In this document: positions 1-8,262 of the stretch, in pieces | Layout of the letters: each line of letters starts with the position of its first letter | Position numbering within the stretch: the stretch's first letter is position 1 | DNA from: Chloroflexota bacterium | Lineage (GTDB): Bacteria > Chloroflexota > Anaerolineae > Anaerolineales > Villigracilaceae | Direction: 5' to 3' | Length of the DNA: 64,000 nucleotides | NCBI GenBank assembly: GCA_021795965.1 | Contig: JAJYOU010000004.1 | Location: 56,337-120,336, forward strand | The notes under the pieces: generated by a model | The model's database searches: none | What the model saw: only the letters and a program-made list of their open reading frames with translations | Told to the model about the DNA's origin: nothing | Position numbers and translations under genes: made by a program

Positions 1-118
1 GCGTGTGAGTATAAGGTACCGTATTTTCCACACTACAGGCTACCAGACAGGCTCGACAGTCAATGCAGCGAGAGATATCGATCACAAAACCAAAGCGTTT
101 TTTTGTATCGTTTGCCAT
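1..118 (-). CDS. 4Fe-4S ferredoxin-type electron-transfer subunit (partial, 5' end only)
   Basis: Only the first 39 codons are in the window; the gene runs off the left edge. Reading from the ATG at 118, the sequence soon reaches a C-x2-C-x2-C-x3-C cluster motif (CIDCRACLVAC), the first 4Fe-4S ligand set of NrfC/PsrB/DmsB-type subunits. These carry electrons between the quinone pool or a cytochrome and a molybdopterin catalytic subunit. It starts 10 bases after the molybdopterin gene ends, with an AAAGG ribosome site in the gap, so the two are co-transcribed and probably form one complex. The subfamily cannot be decided from this fragment. Confidence 0.85.
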   Translation of the reverse strand, partial: MANDTKKRFGFVIDISRCIDCRACLVACSVENTVPYTHT

Positions 119-128
119 GTTTTACCTT

Positions 129-2300
129 TTACGCTTTCTTGACAGTGACAAATGTTTGGCTGAGCGCCTGCCCGCCGCTAACCGGGTCAGTATATGTGAC
201 ATGTAACACGGAATCACTTGCGCCTTCGCCGTAGGCGGTTCTTAAACCTTTGGAAAGATGCCCATATCCCGGGGTCATATATACACAATCTGGGCGGATG
301 GTCGGAGTCACCATGACTGCCAAGTTGATTTTGCCAACTTCACTGGTCACTTCCACCAGATCCCAATCCTTGATGCTTCTTTTAGCTGCTGCGTCCGGAT
401 GCATCCAAATGCGAGGGGTATCTTCATATTTGTGCAGCAACTTATTATTATGGGTGCCAAATTGGGTATGCTGACCGACTTTTCCGGTCAGGAGATAGAA
501 TTGATCTTCACCTGGTTGAGCAGGTTCCTGCCAGGTGGGGATGGGATCAAACCCGCCCTTTTCAAGCGTGGTGGAGAATATTTCAATTTTTTCGCTGGGG
601 GTCGCCCAATCGAATTCGGTCTTTTTCTCACCAGCTGGAAATTGCGCATAACCGTGGGTGGCGATATCATCCAGGGTCAACCCCATCGGTTTGAGTTGCT
701 GGTTAATGTAGTCCTGTTCATCCTGATACTGGAAGTAATCACCGATACCCAGTCGTTTTCCAAGCTCTCTGAAAATCCAAAGGGCAGATTTTCCTTCTCC
801 TTGAGGTTCGATCACGGGTTGGCGCAGGAATGCTTTGTCCCCAACTGGATTAAGGGGGTCATAGCGCTCAAGGTAAGAGGCTTCGGGCAGGACGACATCC
901 GAGAACCAGGATGTGTCATTCATGATGATGTCGATATTGGCTATAAAATCCAATTTACCAAACAACTCGAGTGTTTTGGCACGGTCAGGCAGGTCCTGAA
1001 CCGGGTTTTGACGTGAAATTAACCATCCGTGAGCTTCGTAAGGATCACCTTTAAGGGCTCCATCCCGCATTTCCTGGAATATCCCTAATTTGAGTGGAAC
1101 GAACGGGAATTTCCACGGAACTCCATCCAGGCGGGGAGCTGTGATTCTTGGAAACGCAGGCTGGGGGATTGATCCTAATCCGCCAGCACCTTCGCCTGCA
1201 GCAGGATGAAGGGTTGATCCCCAATTGCCCACCAGCGAATTCAAGATTGTGATTGCTCTTTCAGTTTGGAAAGAGTTGATGAAATTGGAAGTTCGCCAGC
1301 CATTATGGGCGAGAGCATTTGAACCCGCGGCGGCAAATTCCCGGGCAATTCGTGTGATGGTGTCTGCTGAAATACCGGTAATTTTTTCTGCCCAGGCTGG
1401 GGTGTAATCTTGTACCGATGTACCGAGCTTTTCGAAGCCGGAAGTATAACTATCTACAAAGGATTTGTTGTAAAGGTTTTCCTGGATCAGGACGTTAATT
1501 AATGCCAGGTGAAAGGCGCTGTCAGTTCCAGGTTTGATTGGCAGCCATTCTGTGGATTTTGACGCCGTTTTGGTGTAGCGCGGATCAATATAGATTACTT
1601 TTGCGCCTTTGGAAATTATTTCCATGAGAGCAGATGTTTCCGAAGTGGAAATAGCTTCGGTTAAATTGCGCCCGGTTAAAATTAGATATTTTATGTTGTT
1701 ATAATCTCGCGCAGGTTCTTCCATACCATAAGTCATGATATTTGCAACAATCATGGCGTTGAAACACAAAGATCGCTGCGTGCCGTAATTGGGAGATCCA
1801 AATCCATAAAGAATATTTTCAAATACTGGCTGTGAAATATTATGGGTTGATGAAAACATCATGGCTTCAGGGCCATATTTTTGTTTGATATCCAACATCT
1901 TGCTGGCAGTCAGATCCAAAGCTTCATCCCAGGAAGCTTTTCGGAATTTCCCTTCTCCACGCTTTCCCACCCGAATCAGTGGTGTAAGAACCCGGTCGGG
2001 ATCATAAGTATTCATTAATCCAGATTGCCCGCGCGCGCAAAGTTTGCCAGTCGAATTGGGATGATCGGGATTGCCTTCCAATTTAACCACTCTACCATCT
2101 TTGACTTTGGCTAAAACACCACAGCGCCAGACGCACATTTCACACATGGTGGGAATGTAACCATCCCCATCCGGATCAATTAGCCCGGCTTTTACGGCTG
2201 CTTTTGCTACGAGTGGGGGGATAAACCCGCCAACAGTCACTGCTGCGGCAGCGGAGCCACCCAATTTGAGGAAGTCGCGTCGTGAAAATAATTTCGTCAT
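129..2300 (-). CDS. Tat-exported molybdopterin oxidoreductase, PsrA/PhsA-like catalytic subunit
   Basis: 723 aa. The N-terminus carries a twin-arginine signal (SRRDFLKLGG), so the folded enzyme is exported. An N-terminal 4Fe-4S site is formed by Cys53, Cys56, Cys60 and Cys88 (C-x2-C-x3-C-x27-C). Cys179, in RSLCFNA, sits where the PsrA/PhsA group of the DMSO reductase family has the molybdenum-ligating cysteine. The C-terminal third has the usual molybdopterin-dinucleotide-binding end. Length fits polysulfide/thiosulfate reductase subunits. Downstream lies the 4Fe-4S subunit; upstream lie sulfur-transport (YeeE) genes and a triheme cytochrome. That supports reduction of thiosulfate, polysulfide or a related sulfur (possibly selenium) oxyanion, but the substrate is inferred from context only. 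Confidence 0.88.
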   Translation of the reverse strand: MTKLFSRRDFLKLGGSAAAAVTVGGFIPPLVAKAAVKAGLIDPDGDGYIPTMCEMCVWRCGVLAKVKDGRVVKLEGNPDHPNSTGKLCARGQSGLMNTYDPDRVLTPLIRVGKRGEGKFRKASWDEALDLTASKMLDIKQKYGPEAMMFSSTHNISQPVFENILYGFGSPNYGTQRSLCFNAMIVANIMTYGMEEPARDYNNIKYLILTGRNLTEAISTSETSALMEIISKGAKVIYIDPRYTKTASKSTEWLPIKPGTDSAFHLALINVLIQENLYNKSFVDSYTSGFEKLGTSVQDYTPAWAEKITGISADTITRIAREFAAAGSNALAHNGWRTSNFINSFQTERAITILNSLVGNWGSTLHPAAGEGAGGLGSIPQPAFPRITAPRLDGVPWKFPFVPLKLGIFQEMRDGALKGDPYEAHGWLISRQNPVQDLPDRAKTLELFGKLDFIANIDIIMNDTSWFSDVVLPEASYLERYDPLNPVGDKAFLRQPVIEPQGEGKSALWIFRELGKRLGIGDYFQYQDEQDYINQQLKPMGLTLDDIATHGYAQFPAGEKKTEFDWATPSEKIEIFSTTLEKGGFDPIPTWQEPAQPGEDQFYLLTGKVGQHTQFGTHNNKLLHKYEDTPRIWMHPDAAAKRSIKDWDLVEVTSEVGKINLAVMVTPTIRPDCVYMTPGYGHLSKGLRTAYGEGASDSVLHVTYTDPVSGGQALSQTFVTVKKA

Positions 2301-2367
2301 GATTTACTCCAGTTGCCATGAAATTACCATCAAGGATGGCAAACTTCACCATCTTTGATTTTGGCGA

Positions 2368-2913
2368 CTATTTCTCTTTGCGCTGCATTCCTGCTCGATC
2401 GATCAAATAGAAAAGGAAGAGTGTGATCAGAACGAATAGCAGGATGAATAAGAATGAATTGATATTCCAAAGATCAGGCATTACGACATTTCCAATTTTT
2501 GCGATTGCATTAATTGGAGGAAATACATACTGGTAAGTCAATCCGAAGATCACTGCACCAGTTAAAAATCCAAGGAAACCAGGGACAATATAATCAAGCT
2601 TACCTTCACCGCCACCGGCGGCGCAGGTTCCCGGTCAGTAACCGCTTAGAGCCATTCCTATCCCAAAAATCAAACCGCCAATCACATTTCCTGCGATGTA
2701 AGTTGCTGGAACGGCTGGGAATTTGATCAATCCGAGCGCTCTAAAACCATATAGACCGATCATTGCAACGACCAATGCGGTCATCATGAATTTCAAAACA
2801 GCCATATCGGTAAAACGAAACGCCCCGACAATTTTGTTATATTTTGTGAGTCCGGCTTTATTCAAGGAAAAGCCAAAAAACAACCCAAGTCCTGCAGCAA
2901 TCACGTAGTTCAT
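2368..2913 (-). CDS. YeeE/YedE-type sulfur transporter, second half; candidate selenoprotein with in-frame UGA
   Basis: From the ATG at 2913 (ribosome site TAGGAG) the frame reads 92 codons, meets TGA at 2635-2637, then continues in frame for 88 codons to TAG at 2368-2370, giving 181 aa with Sec93. The segment before the TGA ends GMALSGY and the segment after starts PGTCAAGGG. Family members (DUF395, thiosulfate transporter TsuA/YeeE) normally read G-x-C-P-G-T here, with the Cys used to handle thiosulfate. UGA therefore replaces exactly the functional Cys. Hydrophobic segments continue normally on both sides. It follows the first-half gene by 9 bases. The alternative, a nonsense mutation or sequencing error, is less likely given the position and the hairpin just after the UGA. 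A conventional caller would split this into two ORFs. Confidence 0.8.
2602..2637 (-). promoter_or_regulatory. Candidate bacterial SECIS element
   Basis: Directly after the UGA, 18 nt lead to an apical GGU loop (2614-2616). The loop closes a 6-bp stem, GCCGCC (2617-2622) with GGCGGU (2608-2613, one G-U pair). Below a 2x2 internal loop there is a 4-bp stem, ACCU (2625-2628) with AGGU (2602-2605). Bacterial SECIS elements have the apical loop about 16-37 nt after the UGA, a short upper stem, and a G in the first two loop positions; all are met. The structure was drawn by eye, not folded by program. Confidence 0.65.
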
Positions 2914-2922
2914 GGTTTGCTC

Positions 2923-3456
2923 CTAATATCGCTTGCGATAAACGATCAATGCGGTCAGGATGCCTGAAGCAAACATTGCCGCAATGAATAAGAAAGCCGA
3001 AGGAGCCAAAAGCATTCCGCCCGAGATAGCCAAACCGCTCGTGCATCCGCCGGCGATCCCTGCGCCATATTCGAGAATAATGGCGCCAACAAAAGCCAGG
3101 ACCCAACGCTTCCAGACCTGCGGTCCAAAGATCTTGGACCATTTGTCATCCCCAATCAAGCGCCATTTGAAAGTGCCGCTTGTAAACGAAGCGAGCATTC
3201 CTCCGAAGAAAGTACCTACGAGAAGAACCACGCCCCAGGTGATTCCTGGCGGCATGATAAAGTTGAAATACATGTTGTTGAAAGCATCAGGTGCAACTGC
3301 TTTGCCGATCATTCCTGCCAGGTTTTCAAACGCTCCGGATGCGCCTAAAAGACTGTTGCTTAGCAATACTGCCAGAATTCCAACTATTCCGAGCAGGATC
3401 CCTGCGACGTAAGGGGACCATTCTTCTTTACGGATGTAATCCAAAACAAATTTCAT
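2923..3456 (-). CDS. YeeE/YedE-type sulfur transporter, first half
   Basis: 177 aa from the ATG at 3456, chosen because AGGAGA lies just upstream; an earlier in-frame start at 3507 would overlap the cytochrome gene. Several hydrophobic helices are visible, and a GIAGGCTSG motif holds the conserved Cys of the DUF395/YeeE family. In TsuA-type transporters such Cys residues line the membrane path and handle thiosulfate. Here the family's single long polypeptide is split over two genes; the partner starts 9 bases downstream and supplies the other half, where the equivalent Cys is replaced by UGA. The likely role is moving thiosulfate, sulfide-sulfur or a selenium analogue across the membrane for the neighbouring reductase. 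Confidence 0.85.
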   Translation of the reverse strand: MKFVLDYIRKEEWSPYVAGILLGIVGILAVLLSNSLLGASGAFENLAGMIGKAVAPDAFNNMYFNFIMPPGITWGVVLLVGTFFGGMLASFTSGTFKWRLIGDDKWSKIFGPQVWKRWVLAFVGAIILEYGAGIAGGCTSGLAISGGMLLAPSAFLFIAAMFASGILTALIVYRKRY

Positions 3457-3460
3457 TTTA

Positions 3461-4375
3461 TTATTCTCCTGCCAGTGCGAAGAGGATGGCTTGCGCTTCG
3501 CGATCAAGCCCTTTCATTCGCTGGATTAATTCAGGGTCAATGCGGGATAATGAGAGAAGTAATTCAGATGCACCTGCCGGGTTGGCGAGTATTTTTCCGA
3601 GCGCTCTACGTCCAACTGGATTAAGTTCTTTAATCTGGGGAAGAAGGGCGATCACATCGGCAGGATAATCTTCAAGTTTGATTGCTTTGGTTCCAGTTGA
3701 TGATGAAACTTCGGTTTGTACCGCTGCTCCACGCAACTTTTTTTCATTGAAATATACAAATGCACCGCCAAAGACCACCAATAGGACAATCAAAGCCCCA
3801 ACAATCATATTTCCCCAATTGATTGAGACCTTGCCCAGGACTGATTGATTGTATTGTTCAACGTAGTCAACAGTGCCGGGATTATTTTCAATGACGACCT
3901 GACCACTTGGAGGTGTGGTGGCGTTACTGTTGGCAGCGGGAGCGGCCTGGGTTGTTACAGCGGTGGCACTTCCGGCAGCGGCGGCTGCTCCTCCAGTGCC
4001 AATCGTTACTCCCAATTTATCAGCATAAATCTTTGCCCGATCCATGTAATCTTTGACATGGCAGGATTGGCAGGCTGCTTTTACATCTGAGAGTGGGGAA
4101 ACCATGCCAGCATGGGCGGTCGCTTTATCAGTAGACTGTTGGTTTCCGCCATGACATATATAGCAGAAATCGCCGAAAGCATGCGATTGGTGCCATCCAG
4201 TCCCATCAGAATTGACGGGTTTCTGGGCTTGAACCTCATGACAGTTCTTACAGGAAGACGCCTGGGAACCGCATTGTGCACTAACTGGTTGAGCGAAAAT
4301 AAGCCAGAAACCGGTTGCTAAGACCAGAAGTAACCCGGCTGCGGTTAATATAGCGTAATAATTCTTTCGCTGCAT
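3461..4375 (-). CDS. Membrane-anchored triheme cytochrome c
   Basis: 304 aa. An N-terminal hydrophobic segment (about residues 8-30) acts as signal or anchor. Three c-type heme sites CXXCH lie at 42-46, 71-75 and 102-106. An Ala/Thr-rich linker follows (about 125-165), then a transmembrane helix near 190-209 and a cytoplasmic tail of about 95 residues without hemes. It probably shuttles electrons between the quinone pool and the exported molybdoenzyme. The C-terminal tail resembles no domain I can name. The stop lies 4 bases before the start of the first YeeE half, so it belongs to the same operon. Confidence 0.85.
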   Translation of the reverse strand: MQRKNYYAILTAAGLLLVLATGFWLIFAQPVSAQCGSQASSCKNCHEVQAQKPVNSDGTGWHQSHAFGDFCYICHGGNQQSTDKATAHAGMVSPLSDVKAACQSCHVKDYMDRAKIYADKLGVTIGTGGAAAAAGSATAVTTQAAPAANSNATTPPSGQVVIENNPGTVDYVEQYNQSVLGKVSINWGNMIVGALIVLLVVFGGAFVYFNEKKLRGAAVQTEVSSSTGTKAIKLEDYPADVIALLPQIKELNPVGRRALGKILANPAGASELLLSLSRIDPELIQRMKGLDREAQAILFALAGE

Positions 4376-4405
4376 GCAAACCTCCTCGATGAAAAATTTG
4401 GGATT

Positions 4406-4747
4406 CTAATGATTATTTATTTCATTCATCAATAACGCGCGATGCGTGATCCTGTCACGCATAACTCCACGCAGTAGATCCAACGCTTCGATCAAGCGAG
4501 TGTCAGTAAGTCTATAAGTAATCGAAACACCTTGCCGGCTTACTGCAACAAGCCCCCGGTCGCGCAGTATTTTCAGGTGGCGGGAGGTTGTCGGTTGAGG
4601 TATACCTAATTCAATGGTTAAATCAGTCACTGTGCGAGGAGCCTCATTCAGACTGTATAGAATCAGGATACGCGTCGGATCGGCTAATGCGAAGCAAAAA
4701 TCAGCTTCTAACTGGGAAATTTCCTGTAAAAAAGTTTGAGTAATCAT
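4406..4747 (-). CDS. ArsR-family winged-helix regulator
   Basis: 113 aa, the usual ArsR size. The core ALADPTRILILYSL leads into a helix-turn-helix (LTIELGIPQPTTSRHLKILRDRGLV) and a beta wing (RQGVSITYRL). Only one Cys (residue 18, FCFALAD) is present, so the two-cysteine SqrR/BigR persulfide sensor site is absent and the signal is unknown. It is the first gene of the minus-strand sulfur-reductase operon, 30 bases ahead of the cytochrome gene, and most likely autoregulates it. Two palindromic sequences lie within 75 bases upstream of its start. Confidence 0.85.
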   Translation of the reverse strand: MITQTFLQEISQLEADFCFALADPTRILILYSLNEAPRTVTDLTIELGIPQPTTSRHLKILRDRGLVAVSRQGVSITYRLTDTRLIEALDLLRGVMRDRITHRALLMNEINNH

Positions 4748-4761
4748 GGTCTATTTTTTAT

Positions 4762-4781
4762 ATATTCGCATAAACGCATAT
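4762..4781. promoter_or_regulatory. Imperfect palindrome upstream of arsR gene, candidate operator
   Basis: ATATTCGCATAAACGCATAT is a 20-base imperfect palindrome (14 of 20 positions symmetrical), 15 bases upstream of the ArsR start. The size and AT-rich ends match typical ArsR operators. The assignment is inference. Confidence 0.4.
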
Positions 4782-4800
4782 TTCGTGATTAATATATCAT

Positions 4801-4822
4801 TATTGTGATAATATGCACAATA
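4801..4822. promoter_or_regulatory. CRP/FNR-type palindrome, candidate operator of the sulfur-reductase operon
   Basis: TATTGTG and CACAATA form a perfect 7-bp inverted repeat around 8 bases. The core reads TGTGA-N6-GCACA, one base from the CRP/FNR-family consensus TGTGA-N6-TCACA. It lies 54 bases upstream of the first gene of the operon, where an activator of an anaerobic respiratory operon would bind. Which protein binds cannot be told from sequence. Confidence 0.5.
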
Positions 4823-5592
4823 GTTGTTTATGTCACTAAATCGATATTACATTATTCGTTGGGAATCGGTTTTATTGATTTGTGATTAAATTTTGAATTT
4901 GATTTTCTTGAAATTGTTCGAACCGCCCTGAAAAAATAACTATTTAAATCGAAAATAAAATCAAATAGGTTAGCAATCGCCAATTCCCCATACCATCTTT
5001 TTTTAGTTAAGCAACGTTTTCGAAATCTGTCGCGAAAATGTAAAATAACAGCTCCAGGCTGAAACCTTTATCAATTCGTTTGGTTTTTATAAATTATCAG
5101 GTCCATTTTTGTTGGGGCATGTTCTAAGTTTAAAAATATTAACATCTCCAATGCCCATATTGTTTGGATTTTTGCGTAAGATTGTCCCTTTTTTTGAACC
5201 TTGCCCTCTTAGATAAAAAGAGATCGCCAGCGATCCTGAATTGTTTGAAGAATTTCTGGAAAAATATTTTGTTCACTAGCAATCTTGTCGAGATTGAACG
5301 GATTTCTCTTACTGCCGGATCGGAAATTTATAAACGAAAGCAGCAGGTTTACTTCTAGCGGATTTTTTCATTAATATATTTTTAGAATTTATCTGCCTGG
5401 CGGAATGGTTTGAATACCAATTTTATCCCTTGAGCCGTGAACCTACCTGGTAATCACAATTCCTTTTTGATTTTGTCTTTCAAATTCAATTCAAGGTCTC
5501 GTTTGTACCCCTAAGTAAAAACACAAAAAAATAAATCCATTTGAAAAAAGATATCAATCAAATTAAATTAACTCTGCCCGACATTACCTTCT
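4823..5592. other. Long AT-rich intergenic region with no supported gene
   Basis: About 770 bases between the sulfur-reductase operon and the P-type ATPase gene. I see no convincing coding frame, tRNA or strong terminator. One 64-codon open frame (5164-5358, plus) has no ribosome site. A stretch near 5290-5355 weakly resembles the start of a Crp-type effector domain, in broken frames; it may be a remnant but cannot be claimed. Confidence 0.5.
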
Positions 5593-8148
5593 CTACTCAT
5601 TCCCAATTATTTTTTGAATGAACTTGAGTTTCACAATTTCTGCGAACAAAATGCTGAGGAAACCCGTAAAAATCAGGAAGATAATTTCCCAACGGTGGAG
5701 ATCTCCAAATTGGAACAAGATTCTCAAAGATGGAATCGTTAAAACCAGTGTTAGGAAAAACAAAGCCCCGCCTGTAACCCACCATTGTGCCTTGTTAGGG
5801 ATTTTCAGGAGCTGAAGGATGGGTAATTTCTGCGACCGGTTGGAAAAAATCAAACCCAAATTTCCGATCACCAGGGAAAAAAATGCAAACATTCGGGCTT
5901 CCCCTTCGCCCAGATTCTGGTTGAGAGCGAAAAAATAAACACCAGCTACCACCACCAAAACGCCTAGTCCTTGTATTAAACCGGATATGACCATTGAACG
6001 ATCGAAAATTGGGACGTCCAATTTTCTAGGGTTGCGTTTCATAATATCAGGTTCATCATTTTCTGTTTCAAAAACGATGGTGCAGGCTGGGTCGATAATT
6101 AATTCCAGGAAAAGCACATGGACAGGTAGAAGAGCCAGCGGCATTTTAAACAGCACCGGAATTAAAGACATACCTGCAATCGGGATATGTACCGAAAAAA
6201 TAAATGACATCGCCTTCTTTAAGTTATCGAAAATTCTGCGTCCTATTCGAACTGCAGAAACGATCGAAGCAAAATTATCATCTACCAGTACCAGGGCTGC
6301 AGATTCTCTCGCGACATCGGTGCCACGACTACCCATGGCAATCCCGATGTGGGCAGCTTTGAGTGCTGGAGCGTCGTTGACCCCATCGCCCGTCATTGCC
6401 ACAACTTCACCGTTAGCTTTCAAAGCTTTTACAATTCGAAGTTTTTGTTCAGGAACTGCGCGGGCAAAAATACTGGTATTTTTAATCCGCTCTTTAAGTT
6501 CATCATCACTCATTAAATCCAGTTCTGCGCCGTTGATGATGTTATCAAGCGGTTTTAATCCTATTTGATCGGCGATATTGATTGCAGTACCCGCATAATC
6601 TCCAGTAATCATGATCACTCGGATTCCTGCATCGTAACATTCCTTGACTGCAGCTGGAACTTCGGGGCGAATTGGATCTGCCAACCCTAACAAGCCAATA
6701 AATTTAAAATCAAAATCATGTTGGGCTTCGGGAAGCTTAACGCTATTGAATTCCGCCTTGGATATTCCCAGAACCCTCAAACCCTTATTAGCCATGAGAT
6801 CAATTTGATTATGTAGTGATTTAATTTGGTCTGCGTTGAAATGACAAAGATCCGCAATCGCTTCCGGTGCTCCTTTGGCCGCGATGATAAAAGTTTGTTG
6901 TGTTGTTGATCTCCACACATGAGACATTGCCAAAAGTTTTTCTGATAACGGATATTCGCGCATTAAATTCCAATCAGCATGCAAGTGTTCGGTATTAATC
7001 AGCGTTCTGCCCCCCAGTTCGTTAAGCGCTTTCTCCATTGGATCGAAAGGATCGGCAGGGGTTGCCAGGATGCCAAATTCAATTAGTTCATGGAACATTT
7101 CGGGCAATGTGCGCTGAGACAAACCCACTTCAAATAATTCATCATCGACCATCAAGTGTGTCACGGTCATATGATTTTGGGTTAATGTGCCAGTTTTGTC
7201 TGTGCAAAGAACTGTAGCCGCTCCAAGCATCTCAATTGCTGGGACGCGACGGGTGAGAACATGTTTTTGTGAAATGCGCCAGGCACCCAGGGCTAAAAAT
7301 ACTGTCAGCACTACTGGAAATTCTTCAGGTAAAATCGCCATGGCGAGTGTGATTCCCGCAAGGAAACCGTGAAGCCAATCTGCATGGGTTAATCCATAAA
7401 CGATTACAACCGCCGTGCACAATACCAACCCAATTAATGCAAAATTTCGCACAATTTTTCTGGTTTGCTGCTGTAAATTTGTGTCTTCAGGTTCTAGGGA
7501 CTGTATCGCCTGACCAATTTTGCCAATTTCTGTGCTCATTCCGGTTGCAATAACCTGTGCCACCCCCTGTCCACCGATCACCATCGAACCAGAATAAATA
7601 TAAGGTTGATCATCTCCACCTGGTCGGTCCATCTTGATCCGACCATCCCAGGATATTTTTCTGACAGGTACAGATTCTCCAGTCAATAAGGATTCATCCA
7701 CTTTTACATTCGTTCCACTCAGGAGGACAGAATCAGCAGGAACACGATCCCCTTCTGAAATCAAAATAATATCATTTTGAACCACTTCCCGCCCTGCGAT
7801 GCGCTGTTGTTTTCCATCCCGGATGACCAATGCACGTGGACTTGAGAGATCTCGCAATGCATCCAAAGCTCGTTCAGTTTTTTGTTCCTGGTAGAAGGAA
7901 ATTCCGATAATTACAAATACAAAGCCCATCAGCATGATGGCTTCTTCATGGTCTCCTAAAAATAAATAAAGAACACCACAAGCAATCAGCAATAAAAACA
8001 TTGGTTCACGGATAACTTCGACAAGAATATGGAAAAATGAGCGTTTTTTGGTGCTTTCCAATTCATTAAAACCGTCCGTTGCCAATCTTTCCCTTGCCTC
8101 TTGTTCGCTCAAGCCTTCCAATAATTTGGATTCGGAAAAGGTATTCAT
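5593..8148 (-). CDS. P-type cation-transporting ATPase (Ca2+-ATPase-like)
   Basis: 851 aa. The order is that of type II P-type ATPases: N-terminal cation-ATPase domain (LSEQEARERL), two helices, actuator domain with the LTGES loop, the M4 motif PEEFP, then DKTGTLTQN with phosphorylated Asp317, and the hinge MTGDGVNDAPALK. A group of C-terminal helices (from about residue 650) contains MPLALLPVHVLFLELIIDP. Type II pumps usually read PEGLP in M4; this subgroup has PEEFP, so the ion is uncertain (Ca2+ or Mn2+ most likely; Zn2+ is a possibility given the neighbour). There is no N-terminal CXXC metal domain of the heavy-metal pumps. The SmtB-type sensor gene sits 115 bases upstream on the same strand. 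Confidence 0.88.
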   Translation of the reverse strand: MNTFSESKLLEGLSEQEARERLATDGFNELESTKKRSFFHILVEVIREPMFLLLIACGVLYLFLGDHEEAIMLMGFVFVIIGISFYQEQKTERALDALRDLSSPRALVIRDGKQQRIAGREVVQNDIILISEGDRVPADSVLLSGTNVKVDESLLTGESVPVRKISWDGRIKMDRPGGDDQPYIYSGSMVIGGQGVAQVIATGMSTEIGKIGQAIQSLEPEDTNLQQQTRKIVRNFALIGLVLCTAVVIVYGLTHADWLHGFLAGITLAMAILPEEFPVVLTVFLALGAWRISQKHVLTRRVPAIEMLGAATVLCTDKTGTLTQNHMTVTHLMVDDELFEVGLSQRTLPEMFHELIEFGILATPADPFDPMEKALNELGGRTLINTEHLHADWNLMREYPLSEKLLAMSHVWRSTTQQTFIIAAKGAPEAIADLCHFNADQIKSLHNQIDLMANKGLRVLGISKAEFNSVKLPEAQHDFDFKFIGLLGLADPIRPEVPAAVKECYDAGIRVIMITGDYAGTAINIADQIGLKPLDNIINGAELDLMSDDELKERIKNTSIFARAVPEQKLRIVKALKANGEVVAMTGDGVNDAPALKAAHIGIAMGSRGTDVARESAALVLVDDNFASIVSAVRIGRRIFDNLKKAMSFIFSVHIPIAGMSLIPVLFKMPLALLPVHVLFLELIIDPACTIVFETENDEPDIMKRNPRKLDVPIFDRSMVISGLIQGLGVLVVVAGVYFFALNQNLGEGEARMFAFFSLVIGNLGLIFSNRSQKLPILQLLKIPNKAQWWVTGGALFFLTLVLTIPSLRILFQFGDLHRWEIIFLIFTGFLSILFAEIVKLKFIQKIIGNE

Positions 8149-8262
8149 ATGGTAATTTGCTCCATTTGTTTGGGCTAACTAAAAATTTCATACAGGAAAG
8201 TAAAAAAATTTGGGAGGTTCTAATTTTCGTATATGATAACTTGTATTTTATTAGGATCCAAA

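Noticed and set aside
258..1016. 252-codon open frame on the plus strand
   Set aside because: Lies wholly antisense to the molybdopterin subunit, whose motifs are complete; no ribosome site or recognisable domain.
5164..5358. Open frame with weak similarity to the start of a Crp/Fnr effector domain
   Set aside because: No ribosome site, resemblance limited to about 30 residues and spread over frames; could be a gene remnant but cannot be supported.
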